Positions 29,592 through 37,376 of a DNA stretch of 64,000 bases are shown one piece after another (position 1 is the stretch's first letter; the number at the start of each line of letters is the position of its first letter). Source of the DNA: JAEVLT01 sp050496765 (GTDB lineage: Bacteria > Bacillota > Bacilli > Bacillales > Cytobacillaceae); the NCBI RefSeq assembly GCF_050496765.1, contig NZ_JBNWEO010000007.1, positions 1 to 64,000 on the forward strand. Direction: 5' to 3'. The position numbers and the translations under genes were made by a program. The notes beneath the pieces are model-generated. The model made no database searches, had not been told where the DNA came from, and saw nothing but the letters and a program-made list of their open reading frames with translations.

Positions 29592-29702
29592 TTATAACTT
29601 ATATCCATAATCCCAGCTTTCCATAGTTTTTGCTGTAATTGGTCCTATGGAACCTATTGATAATAATCCTAATAATGCAAATGTAATTGCTTTTCTCTTC
29701 AT
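29592..29702 (-). pseudogene. Lactococcin-972-like secreted peptide, truncated
   Basis: A 36-codon frame, MKRKAITFALLGLLSIGSIG then PITAKTMESWDYGYKL, has a strong ribosome-binding site (GGAGAGGAGGGGGAA) right before the ATG. It looks like a signal peptide with cleavage after TAK, followed by a WDYG motif, which from memory resembles the start of lactococcin 972-type bacteriocin precursors. Another frame downstream on the same strand (29550-29440) encodes KGSFTYHSDVLHDDKVTI, which could be the lost C-terminus after frameshifts. No immunity or export genes adjoin. Family assignment is tentative. Confidence 0.4.
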
Positions 29703-29847
29703 TTCCCCCTCCTCTCCACTTTTTTCCTTACACTATCATTCTCCCATAATTTCTACTAGGCTTCACCGTAAATCAAACTGCGATTTTCCGCAAAAGGTTA
29801 CGGTATAAATTAATTAGAGTATAAAAAGGTTCCTTTTTTACAGTAAA

Positions 29848-29887
29848 AAAGACAAATCTCCATACAATATGGAAATTTGTCTTTTTG
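29848..29887. terminator. Bidirectional terminator before the proline symporter end
   Basis: The stem AAAGACAAATCTCCA/TGGAAATTTGTCTTT has one mismatch. T-runs occur on both strands. It serves the minus-strand symporter gene, ending 14 bp before its stop. Confidence 0.8.
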
Positions 29888-29900
29888 TCCGTACTTATGA

Positions 29901-31376
29901 TCATGCACCTTCAAGAAGTGCTTCTTCCATTTCTGCAAATTCGTCCTGTACGTTTCGTTCAGGTTTTTTCGTAAGTAAACTTACAAGAATCACTGCAACT
30001 AGACTTAGGAAAAATCCTGGGATCATTTCATAGAGCCAATCGCTGAGTCCAGGAATATTTGCCCAAATCAAGACTGTTGCGGCTCCAACAATCATTCCGG
30101 CCAATGCTCCCCATTTGGTCATTCGCTTCCAATGCAAGCTTAATAGAATAACAGGTCCAAATGCAGAACCAAAACCAGCCCATGCATAACCGACAAGCCC
30201 GAGAATGGTATCATTTGGATACAAGGACAACAATGTTCCAATAATGGCTACAGTTAATACAGCTAACCGTCCAATTAACACAAGTTCCTTATTGTTTGCA
30301 TTTCTGCGCATAAACGTTTTATAAAAATCCTCTGTTAATGAACTTGACGTAACCAACAGCTGTGAGGAAATCGTACTCATAATCGCTGCTAAGATGGCAG
30401 CGAGTAAAAATCCTGTGATATAAGGATGAAACAGTACGTTTGAAAAATAGATAAAAATGGTTTCAGGATCATCGATTGTTTTTCCATGGGATGAAAGATA
30501 GGCAACACCAACAAGTCCGGTAAACATTGCGCCAATGATTGAGACGCCCATCCAACCCATACCAATTCGGCGCGCTGATTTTAATTGTTTTACATTGTCG
30601 ATCGCCATAAAACGAACGATTATATGCGGCTGGCCAAAGTATCCAAGTCCCCAAGCTAGAAGAGAAATAATTCCCAAAACAGAGGTTCCTTTAAAAAAGT
30701 TAAGCAGTGATGGATCTACCTGCCTGATTTCGCTGAATGCCTGATTAACGCCGCCGACATCAGTAAATGCAACAACCGGAACAAGAACGAGGGCTGTAAA
30801 CATAATGACACCTTGGAGGAAATCTGTCAGACTCACGGCTAAGAATCCACCAAATAGCGTATACGCAACGACTACCCCCGCTGTTAAAAATAGACCCACT
30901 TTGTAATCGGCACCGAAAGAACTTTCAAATAACCGTCCGCCGGCGACCATTCCTGAAGAAGTGTAAAGGGTGAAAAATATAAAGATAACCAAGGCTGAAA
31001 CAGAGCGAATGATTTTCGATTGGTCTTTAAATCGATTTTCAAGAAAGTCTGGAATGGTGATTGAATCATTGGCAACTTCTGTGTATGTTCGAAGACGAGG
31101 AGCCAAAATGAGGTAATTGAGATAAGCACCTGCCATTAAGCCAATGGATAACCATAGACTGGAGATCCCTGTTGCAAACATGGCGCCCGGCAAGCCCATC
31201 AGCATCCAGCCGCTCATATCGGATGCCCCGGCAGACAATGCTGTGACTGCTGGACCAAGTCCACGGCCGCCTAACATATAGTCATTCAAATCAGATGTTT
31301 TTCTGTAAGAGTAAAAACCAACGAGTAACATGGCTACTAAATAAATTCCTAACGATATAAAAATCTCTACCTGCAC
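29901..31376 (-). CDS. putP: Sodium/proline symporter (PutP/OpuE type)
   Basis: A sodium:solute symporter of 491 residues with about 13 TM helices. The N-terminal SYRKTSDLNDYMLGGRGLGP and SAGASDMSGWMLMGLPGA motifs, with the Asp in ASDMSGW, are characteristic of proline carriers. Later GYFGQPHIIVRFMA and SSQLLVTSSSLTEDF follow the same pattern. A GTG start at 31376 (MQVEIFISLGIY) aligns better with relatives than the in-frame TTG at 31379; AAAGGAGAG is upstream. PutP (catabolic) and OpuE (osmoprotective) cannot be separated by sequence alone. The long upstream region carries a cre-like site and a duplicated segment. Confidence 0.88.
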   Translation of the reverse strand: MQVEIFISLGIYLVAMLLVGFYSYRKTSDLNDYMLGGRGLGPAVTALSAGASDMSGWMLMGLPGAMFATGISSLWLSIGLMAGAYLNYLILAPRLRTYTEVANDSITIPDFLENRFKDQSKIIRSVSALVIFIFFTLYTSSGMVAGGRLFESSFGADYKVGLFLTAGVVVAYTLFGGFLAVSLTDFLQGVIMFTALVLVPVVAFTDVGGVNQAFSEIRQVDPSLLNFFKGTSVLGIISLLAWGLGYFGQPHIIVRFMAIDNVKQLKSARRIGMGWMGVSIIGAMFTGLVGVAYLSSHGKTIDDPETIFIYFSNVLFHPYITGFLLAAILAAIMSTISSQLLVTSSSLTEDFYKTFMRRNANNKELVLIGRLAVLTVAIIGTLLSLYPNDTILGLVGYAWAGFGSAFGPVILLSLHWKRMTKWGALAGMIVGAATVLIWANIPGLSDWLYEMIPGFFLSLVAVILVSLLTKKPERNVQDEFAEMEEALLEGA

Positions 31377-31422
31377 CAAATCTCTCCTTTTTACTTAAAT
31401 TTCAAACTCGTTGCTGTTTTAC

Positions 31423-31532
31423 TGTTTCAACAACCTCTGTATTAACGGTAAGAAAGAATACAGATCGTCAGTGGAAAGTTGGCTGTGAATTCAGTTTCAA
31501 CAACTTCTATATTAACGGTAACAAAGAATACC
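31423..31532. repeat. Duplicated segment upstream of putP
   Basis: About 38 bp beginning GTTTCAACAACCTCTGTATT (31424) recur 70 bp away as GTTTCAACAACTTCTATATT (31494), including the shared core TTAACGGTAA(G/C)AAAGAATAC. They lie 47-150 bp before the symporter start and may be duplicated promoter or operator sequence. On the minus strand GGGGTAT near 31534 resembles a SigB -10, as expected for opuE, but a matching -35 is weak. Confidence 0.55.
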
Positions 31533-31602
31533 CCATGATTCAAGGGAAGTTCAGCCACTGATAATGCAGGATTGGCGAGTATATACCCTGTTATTAAGTA
31601 AT

Positions 31603-31616
31603 TGGAAGCGTTTACA
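31603..31616. promoter_or_regulatory. cre-like site upstream of putP
   Basis: TGGAAGCGTTTACA matches the CcpA consensus TGWAANCGNTNWCA at all but one position. It is 227 bp before the start codon, so repression by roadblock or looping, or control of an upstream start site, would be needed. Confidence 0.5.
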
Positions 31617-31797
31617 GATAAAATTAAAGTAACAAAATTCCGAATTTTTCGTAATGGATTTTAATTGGTTTTTTTGGGGTGTGGTTGATCGGAATATGGG
31701 TATGCGCTAGTAATCGTTTCTCATCTTTGAATGGGTTTTAGTTCCAAAAAAATGATTTTTTCTTCTGTTTCATTTTATTATGAGCTGTTCTTATTGA

Positions 31798-32523
31798 TCG
31801 GTGCGCGGGTTTTTTCCCTTTTTCGGGCGTTGAGCACTCCGCTCAGTGACCGCCATGCGGTTTTTTTTCCTTTTTCAGGCGTTGAGCATCCCGCTCAGTG
31901 ACCGGTGCGCGAGGTTTTTCCCTTTTTCGGTCGTTGAGCGCCTCGCTCAGTGACCGCCATGCGGGTTTTTTCCCTTTTTCGGGCGTTGAGCATCCCGCTC
32001 AGTGACCGCCATGCGGGTTTTTTCCCTTTTTCGGGCGTTGAGCACTCCGCTCAGTGACCGCCATGCGGGTTTTTTTCCTTTTTCAGGCGTTGAGCATCCC
32101 GCTCAGTGACCGCCATGCGGGTTTTTTTCCTTTTTCAGACGTTGAGCACTCCGCTCAGTGACCGCCATGCGGGTTTTTTTCCTTTTTCAGACGTTGAGCA
32201 TCCCGCTCAGTGACCGCCATGCGGGTTTTTTCCCTTTTTCGGGCGTTGAGCATCCCGCTCAGTGACCGCCACGCGGGTTTTTTTCCTTTTTCGAGCGTTG
32301 AGCATCCCGCTCAGTGACCGCCACGCGGGTTTTTTTCCTTTTTCGAGCGTTGAGCACTCCGCTCAGTGACCGCCATGCGGGTTTTTTCCTTTTTCGGGCG
32401 TTGAGCATCCCGCTCAGTGACCGCCATGCGGGTTTTTTCCCTTTTTCGGGCGTTGAGCATCCCGCTCAGTGACCGGGACGCGGGTTTTTTTCCTTTTTCG
32501 AGCGTTGAGCACTCCGCTCATAA
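31798..32523. repeat. 52-bp tandem array, 14 copies
   Basis: The 7-mer GTTGAGC recurs at 31829, 31881, 31933, 31985, 32037, 32089, 32141, 32193, 32245, 32297, 32349, 32400, 32452 and 32504: a 52-bp period with one 51-bp step. Each unit holds two hairpins, TGAGC-(ATCCC or ACTCC)-GCTCA and CCGC-CAT-GCGG, the second followed by a T6-T8 tract and CCTTTTTC. Loop sequences alternate while stems are kept; copies with CCGC-CAC-GCGG also pair. There is no open reading frame through the array. It fills most of the 1.3-kb gap between the putP promoter and the ygaD terminator. 31617-31797 shows nothing recognisable. Confidence 0.92.
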
Positions 32524-32621
32524 CGCGAACACTCCCTTTTTCTCCACTCACGCGTTATGACACCCCCGCTCGCGTCCCTCTCCTTTTTCCCCTCTCGCGC
32601 GTCTTGGACTGAGTTTTTTTA

Positions 32622-32680
32622 TCAAAAAAAGCCCACTTCCAAGTGCCAGTCGACCTGGTCCTAGAAAAGTTGGCTTTTGA
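32622..32680 (-). terminator. Terminator of ygaD
   Basis: On the minus strand TCAAAAGCCAACTT pairs imperfectly with AAGTGGGCTTTTTTTGA around an internal CCAG-TCGAC-CTGG hairpin, ending in a T7 run. It begins 28 bp after the ygaD stop. Confidence 0.65.
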
Positions 32681-32707
32681 TTTTAATTATTTTGACACAA
32701 TGGTTTG

Positions 32708-34477
32708 TCAGCTATGAGAGGTTACATCTTCCTGCTCCAGTTGCTGGATTTGAAATAAATTGTAATAATGACCGCGCTGGGCCATTAATTCATCATGAGC
32801 GCCCTGTTCGACAATGCGGCCATGCTCGATCAGGATAATCCGGTCGGCATGGGTTATTGTGGAGAGACGGTGGGCGACGATAAACGTCGTTCGGTCTTTG
32901 GCCAATTGTTCAAGCGATTCCTGGATTGAATGCTCGCTTTCCAAATCAAGGGCAGAGGTTGCTTCATCGAGAATTAAGATGGGCGGATTTTTCAAAAACA
33001 CCCTGGCGATGGCGATTCGCTGTTTTTGACCGCCAGAAAGCTTTACGCCCCTTTCGCCAACTTTTGTGTCATACCCATCCGACAAGTTTAAAATAAATTC
33101 ATGCGCGCTTGCTGCCTTTGCTGCCGCAAACACTTCTTCATCCGTAGCAGTCGGGTTTCCAAGTAAAATATTTTCTTTGACGGATTCGCTAAACAAAACA
33201 TTGTCCTGAAAAACCACACCGATTTTATCCCGCAAACTATGCAGTTTAAACTGGCGAATATCCACTCCATCCAAGGTAATTTGTCCTTCGGTAACATCGT
33301 AAAAACGCGGAATCAAGCTGACGAGCGTGGATTTACCGCCGCCGCTCATGCCGACAAGCGCAATTGTTTCTCCCTTTTTGACTTTCAAAGAAATATTCTC
33401 CAAAATCATTTCGCCCTCATTTTCATAGGCAAAGGAAACATTTTTAAAAGAAATATCGCCTTTTACATCATGGCAATCAACGGCATCTGGAGTATCCACG
33501 ATATCGTATTTTTCATCCATAAATTCAAACACCCGGTCCATCGAGGCAAAGGACTGTGTCAGTGTTGTTGAGGAGTTGACAAGCCTTCTTAATGGATTAT
33601 AGAGCTTATCAATGTAGGCAAAAAAGGCAACCATTGTTCCGATTGAGAGCTTCCCCTCAATGACTAAGTAGGCGGAATAGCCAATGACGATTAATGGCGC
33701 AATATCGGTAATCGTATTGACGACAGCAAATGCCTTTGCATTCCAGCTTGTATGCTTCAGTGCTTTGTCCAAAAAATTTTGATTCACTTTGTTAAATTGT
33801 TTTTGTTCATGTTTTTCAATGGCGAAGCTTTTGATGACCGACATGCCTTGAACGCGTTCATGCAAATAGCTTTGTACCTCGGCCAGCGCCTGGGAGCGGT
33901 CTCTTGTAAAAATTCGCAAATTGCCGAAGAAATAGTTTACCGACAGGGCATAAAGCGGAAGCAGCACAATTGAAATAAACGTCAAAGGTACGTTCAACAA
34001 AAACATTGCGACAATGGCGATGACAATTGTTGCTGTATCAAGCCAAAGATTCATTAATCCTGTTACCACAAACGTCTTAGTCTGTTCCACATCATTGATA
34101 ATCCGCGAGATAATTTCTCCTGCCCTTGTGTTGGAAAAATAGCGAAAGCTTAGCTTTTGCGTGTGGGTATACAATTTTGCGCGAATTTCATAGAGAATTT
34201 TGCTCGCCGTCCACTGGGCAAAGTATTGGCGGTAGTATTCAATTGGCGGCCGAAGCACAACAAAGACAACGATCATCACACTCATAATCGTAAGCAATTT
34301 CACGTTTTTTTCATAAGGCGTCAGACCTTTGTTTCCTACAATATCATCAAGGATATATTTGATTAACATTGGAATAATTAGCGGGATCGAGAATTTGATC
34401 AGCCCGATAATAATGGTGCCAATGATTTGCAGCCGGTAAGGCTTAACAAACTGTAAATATCTGCGAATGCTGCCCAA
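32708..34477 (-). CDS. ygaD: YgaD, MsbA-like ABC exporter half-transporter
   Basis: A homodimeric-type exporter of 589 residues. An N-terminal six-helix membrane domain (about 1-310, with the coupling-helix region SRIINDVEQTKTFV) is fused to an ATPase domain. Walker A GMSGGGKST, Q-loop VVFQDNVLFSES, signature LSGGQKQR and Walker B ILILDEATSALD are intact, with the H-loop in IVAHRLSTI. I start at TTG 34477 (GSIRRYLQFVKPYR), preceded by AGGGGGAG; the in-frame ATG at 34495 lacks a site. It is upstream of the 52-bp array and downstream of ygaC, as in B. subtilis. The substrate is unknown (multidrug or lipid). Confidence 0.88.
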   Translation of the reverse strand: MGSIRRYLQFVKPYRLQIIGTIIIGLIKFSIPLIIPMLIKYILDDIVGNKGLTPYEKNVKLLTIMSVMIVVFVVLRPPIEYYRQYFAQWTASKILYEIRAKLYTHTQKLSFRYFSNTRAGEIISRIINDVEQTKTFVVTGLMNLWLDTATIVIAIVAMFLLNVPLTFISIVLLPLYALSVNYFFGNLRIFTRDRSQALAEVQSYLHERVQGMSVIKSFAIEKHEQKQFNKVNQNFLDKALKHTSWNAKAFAVVNTITDIAPLIVIGYSAYLVIEGKLSIGTMVAFFAYIDKLYNPLRRLVNSSTTLTQSFASMDRVFEFMDEKYDIVDTPDAVDCHDVKGDISFKNVSFAYENEGEMILENISLKVKKGETIALVGMSGGGKSTLVSLIPRFYDVTEGQITLDGVDIRQFKLHSLRDKIGVVFQDNVLFSESVKENILLGNPTATDEEVFAAAKAASAHEFILNLSDGYDTKVGERGVKLSGGQKQRIAIARVFLKNPPILILDEATSALDLESEHSIQESLEQLAKDRTTFIVAHRLSTITHADRIILIEHGRIVEQGAHDELMAQRGHYYNLFQIQQLEQEDVTSHS

Positions 34478-34528
34478 GAAATCTCCCCCTCTCAAAATTC
34501 ATTCCCCGGGAAAATAGCAAATAAAAAC

Positions 34529-34552
34529 CCTGTTGACCTTTAAATCAACAGG
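34529..34552 (-). terminator. Terminator downstream of ygaC
   Basis: The stem CCTGTTGA/TCAACAGG with an 8-base loop is followed on the minus strand by GTTTTTATTT. It sits about 190 bp beyond the ygaC stop, after a block of direct repeats. Confidence 0.65.
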
Positions 34553-34589
34553 AGTCGCCGTGTACAAACCAGCTAGATGTTGAAAGCTA

Positions 34590-34742
34590 AATTGAGTGAT
34601 GGCAAAATAAGCTAATTATGATCAAGCGCAAATGATCAGCGAATGTCTGAATAAACAAAGTGATGTCAATAAGGGCAAATGATGAACAAATGCAAACGAA
34701 TTGAGTGATGTCAAAAAAATGATCAACAAATGTAAACGATCA
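34590..34742. repeat. Degenerate 45-bp direct repeats after ygaC
   Basis: Three units begin (A/G)AGTGATG(T/G)CAA at 34593, 34658 and 34703 and continue with AATGAT(C/G)AACAAATG and AAACGA(A/T). The second and third are the closest. They lie between the ygaC stop and its terminator and would be transcribed as a 3' tail. Confidence 0.65.
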
Positions 34743-34743
34743 G

Positions 34744-35274
34744 CTACCGTCTGTAAGTTAAATACCGCTCATACCAAATGTCAATAAAATCTGGTGCAAA
34801 CGGGCCTTTCCGCTGACGGATCCAGTAAATCAATTTATCGACATTTCGTTTCAGAATCTGATCAATCACATCCGGGTAGTTCATTTCCCGGCGGTGGCGC
34901 TCATACTCGTCCTCATCCAATAAATTAAAGGTCATATCCGGGTATACTTTAATATCAAGGTCGTAATCAATGTATTTCAACGCTTCTCCGTCAAAAATAA
35001 ACGGCGAGCTTAGATTGCAATAATAGTAAATCCCGTCTTCCCGAATCATGCCGATCACGTTAAACCAATATTGGGTGTGAAAGTAACAGACTGCCGGTTC
35101 CCTTGTGATCCATGTCCGCCCATCCGACTCTGTTACCATTGTCCGATCATTTCCGCCAATGACTAAATTCTGTGTTCCTTTTAAAACAGTCGTTTCTTCC
35201 CAGACGCGGTGGATGTGCCCATTGTGTTTATAACTATGTATTTGGATTGGTTCACCTTCGATGGGTACGCCCAT
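34744..35274 (-). CDS. ygaC: YgaC, DUF402 nucleoside tri/diphosphatase family
   Basis: A 176-residue cytosolic protein nearly collinear with B. subtilis YgaC. It begins MGVPIEGEPIQIHSYKHNG at 35274; the upstream in-frame ATG at 35292 is less likely. Conserved features of the DUF402 beta-barrel include TMVTESDGRTWITREPAVCY, the acidic cluster KYIDYDLDIKVYPD (metal ligands in family members) and the C-terminal GPFAPDFIDIWYERYL. Family members hydrolyse nucleoside tri- and diphosphates. The usual neighbours ygaD and ygaB flank it. Confidence 0.9.
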   Translation of the reverse strand: MGVPIEGEPIQIHSYKHNGHIHRVWEETTVLKGTQNLVIGGNDRTMVTESDGRTWITREPAVCYFHTQYWFNVIGMIREDGIYYYCNLSSPFIFDGEALKYIDYDLDIKVYPDMTFNLLDEDEYERHRREMNYPDVIDQILKRNVDKLIYWIRQRKGPFAPDFIDIWYERYLTYRR

Positions 35275-35400
35275 TTTTTCCCCTACTTTCATTTCCCGAA
35301 CGCTTTGAAACCTGTTTACACATAATGAAAAAAATAACCAAAGGTAACAAAAGACAATTCCTGTTTTCTATTATTATAACGGTTGAACGCGGAATTTAAA

Positions 35401-35428
35401 ACAAAAGAGCCATTGTTTTCAATGACTC
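35401..35428 (-). terminator. Terminator of ygaB
   Basis: On the minus strand GAGTCATTG-AAAA-CAATGGCTC (one mismatch) is followed by TTTTGTTTT, 36 bp after the ygaB stop. Confidence 0.65.
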
Positions 35429-35463
35429 GTTGAAAATTTTTCACTTTTTTGGGGAATACTCTG

Positions 35464-35769
35464 CTACCGGCAAGTTGAAATTTCCGTTTTTCGATACGAA
35501 TCAATCACTTCGTCTGTCTGCTGTTCAAACGTTTTTTGAATGTCCAATAATTCTCTTTTCATCTGCTGGATTTCCATCTGGATGCATTCCAATTGTGTTT
35601 CGTTTTGCAATGCTTTTAATTCTTCTTCTATCATCTGACAGCGTTCAAGTTCGGATTGAAGGTACAGTAATTTTTCCATTGTCATCATTTGCTGTGAAAC
35701 CAAACGGTTAAAATCTTCCATTCTCCACACCGCCTTGTAAACTTTTCCTCCTATGTATTCTCGAATCAT
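35464..35769 (-). CDS. ygaB: YgaB, small coiled-coil protein
   Basis: A 101-residue, highly charged protein dominated by a heptad-like helix (SQQMMTMEKLLYLQSELERC, then EEELKALQNETQLECIQMEI). I start it at ATG 35769 because AAAGGAG lies seven bases upstream; ATG 35721 (MEDFNRLVSQQ), which corresponds to the B. subtilis start, is an alternative with a weaker site. Position between ygaC and sspE identifies it. Function unknown. Confidence 0.7.
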   Translation of the reverse strand: MIREYIGGKVYKAVWRMEDFNRLVSQQMMTMEKLLYLQSELERCQMIEEELKALQNETQLECIQMEIQQMKRELLDIQKTFEQQTDEVIDSYRKTEISTCR

Positions 35770-35832
35770 GGGCAATCTCCTTTGACTTTTTCTGTAAACA
35801 AATAGGAAGTTTTGTCGAAAGGACACAAAGAA

Positions 35833-35855
35833 GACACTCAGCGTGATTGAGTGCC
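35833..35855 (-). terminator. Terminator of sspE
   Basis: On the minus strand GGCACTCA-ATCACGC-TGAGTGTC is followed by TTCTTTG, 17 bp after the sspE stop. Confidence 0.7.
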
Positions 35856-35871
35856 TTCCTTCTTGTTTGTA

Positions 35872-36084
35872 TTAGCTGTTTTGACCAAATTGGCCGGAAT
35901 TTTTCGCTTTGCGAGCTTCGGCTTGTTGGTTTTGTTGTCTTACTTCTTGAGCATTGGTTTCGCTCGCGAACTCAGTTCCGAATTGTCCTTGGGAACCTTG
36001 AGCAGATTGAGCGTTTTGCTGTCTTACTTCCTGGATGTTTGTTCCAGCAGAAGTTTTGTTAGGCTGTTTGTTGAAGTTTGCCAT
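35872..36084 (-). CDS. sspE: Gamma-type small acid-soluble spore protein
   Basis: A storage SASP degraded during germination to supply amino acids. 70 residues, rich in Gln, Asn, Ala and Ser. It has two similar segments, GTNIQEVRQQNAQSAQG and SETNAQEVRQQNQQAEA, each with a GQFG or TEFA-type GPR protease cleavage region (TEFASETNAQ). I start at ATG 36084 with GGAGGTG eight bases upstream; the ATG at 36090 is too close to it. A -10-like CATACGG about 60 bp upstream fits a SigG promoter, with no clear -35. It shows that the organism sporulates. Confidence 0.93.
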   Translation of the reverse strand: MANFNKQPNKTSAGTNIQEVRQQNAQSAQGSQGQFGTEFASETNAQEVRQQNQQAEARKAKNSGQFGQNS

Positions 36085-36145
36085 TGTCATATCACCTCCA
36101 CGACTTTTAATTTACCCAAGCCGTATGGAGGCTATCCAAACATTT

Positions 36146-36227
36146 TCAGGAAAAAAAATCCTATTAGGCAGATGCACTTTGCAGAAAAATAATCCGATTG
36201 TGCAGATGCGCTTTTCAGAAAAAAGCC
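36146..36227. repeat. 35-bp direct repeat between fabL and sspE
   Basis: Two units (36146-36180 and 36181-36215) share CAG(A/G)AAAAA(T/A)AATCC, then GCAGATGC(A/G)CTTT; a third starts CAGAAAAAAGCC. They lie upstream of the sspE promoter region and just after the fabL stop. Confidence 0.6.
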
Positions 36228-36229
36228 AA

Positions 36230-36979
36230 CTAAACAAGGAGTGAAATGCCGCCATCGACAATGATCGTCTGGCCGCGGATCATGTTTGACTGGTCGGAAA
36301 GCAAAAACATTACACAGTTGACGATGTCTTCAATCTCGACCATTCGACCGGCAGGCGTTTTTTCTTTCGCTTCTTGAAGTAGCTCTTCTCTGTTTGGAAA
36401 ATGCTTCAGTGCCTCGGTATCCACAGCACCGCCGGAAACAGCATTGACGATAATGCCTTTTGAAGCCAGTTCAACCGCCAAATACCGCGTCAACGCTTCA
36501 AGCGCCGCTTTCGAAACGCCGACGACGGTGTAATTTTTCAAATAGCGAATTGCCCCTAACGAACTGATGCTGACAATTTTACCGCCACCGTTTTTCTCCA
36601 TCAGTTTCGCCGCTTCCTGGGCACAAAACAGCAGTGCTTTGCTATTAATATTGAGCGTCCAGTCCCAATGATTTTCTTCCAGCTCCATTACTGGGCGCTG
36701 AACACCAGACGCCGCATTGTTGACGAAAACATCAAGCCGGCCGAATTGCTCTTCGATTTGGACAAACATTTCCTTAATTTTTTTCACATCACCAACATTT
36801 GCTTTCACGACCAAAACTTTTCTTCCCAATGCTTCAATTTCAGCAGCGGTTTCAAGAGCGGCTGATTTGCTTCGCGCATAATTGATGACAATATGATAGC
36901 CTTCTTGTGCAAGTCTTAATGCTGTTGCCTTGCCGATTCCTCTGCTGCTTCCCGTAATCAATGCGACTTTTTCCGTCAT
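36230..36979 (-). CDS. fabL: Enoyl-ACP reductase III FabL
   Basis: An NADPH-dependent short-chain reductase that performs the last step of fatty-acid elongation. 249 residues, Rossmann fold. Cofactor motif ITGSSRGIGKATA, NNAASGVQRP, and the catalytic pair with Tyr and Lys six residues apart in YTVVGVSKAALE. The C-terminus carries NAVSGGAVDTEALKHFPNREE and the glycine-rich VDGGIS. It starts at 36979 (MTEKVALITG). It lies next to sspE as B. subtilis ygaA does; spacing of Tyr and Lys and the synteny favour FabL over other SDRs. Confidence 0.88.
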   Translation of the reverse strand: MTEKVALITGSSRGIGKATALRLAQEGYHIVINYARSKSAALETAAEIEALGRKVLVVKANVGDVKKIKEMFVQIEEQFGRLDVFVNNAASGVQRPVMELEENHWDWTLNINSKALLFCAQEAAKLMEKNGGGKIVSISSLGAIRYLKNYTVVGVSKAALEALTRYLAVELASKGIIVNAVSGGAVDTEALKHFPNREELLQEAKEKTPAGRMVEIEDIVNCVMFLLSDQSNMIRGQTIIVDGGISLLV

Positions 36980-37151
36980 TTCGATCCTATTCCTTTCTTT
37001 AAACAAACTTGTTTTCATTTTAGCTGTTTCGGGTATAGTTCTCAATTCACTGCAAAAAAATAAGGTGAAACTTCATTCAGTGGGGGTTTTTTTAACCCTC
37101 ACTGATTGTGGTTTAGGATAAAGCATCTAAAAATTAGGAGGATGAACCGCC

Positions 37152-37376
37152 ATGTACGTTGGACGCGATATGACTGAGCTTTCCATGATTCCAAAAACAG
37201 AATGGAACGACAGCGAGCTCGCTTTTTTTCACCATTCACTGCAACAAATTGCCCCCTATTTGAATGTCGAGGGACAAACGATTCACCGCGAAATTATTGA
37301 AGAAATTGAAAGTCGCGGCGGGCTTCATCATCACGAAGCCGATTACACTCACGGTACGAAAACATCTTTTGATTAA
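37152..37376 (+). CDS. yfhS: YfhS, small conserved Bacillus protein
   Basis: A 74-residue soluble protein: MYVGRDMTELSMIPKTEWN, then ELAFFHHSLQQIAPYLN and EIIEEIESRGGLHHHEAD. Length and sequence fit B. subtilis YfhS, and it sits in the same place before mutY. The ribosome-binding site TAGGAGGATG is strong. It overlaps the convergent mutY gene by four bases at their stop codons. Function unknown. Confidence 0.8.
   Translation: MYVGRDMTELSMIPKTEWNDSELAFFHHSLQQIAPYLNVEGQTIHREIIEEIESRGGLHHHEADYTHGTKTSFD

Noticed and set aside
31798..32523. CRISPR array
   Set aside because: The whole 52-bp unit repeats with no unique spacers, and no cas genes are near.
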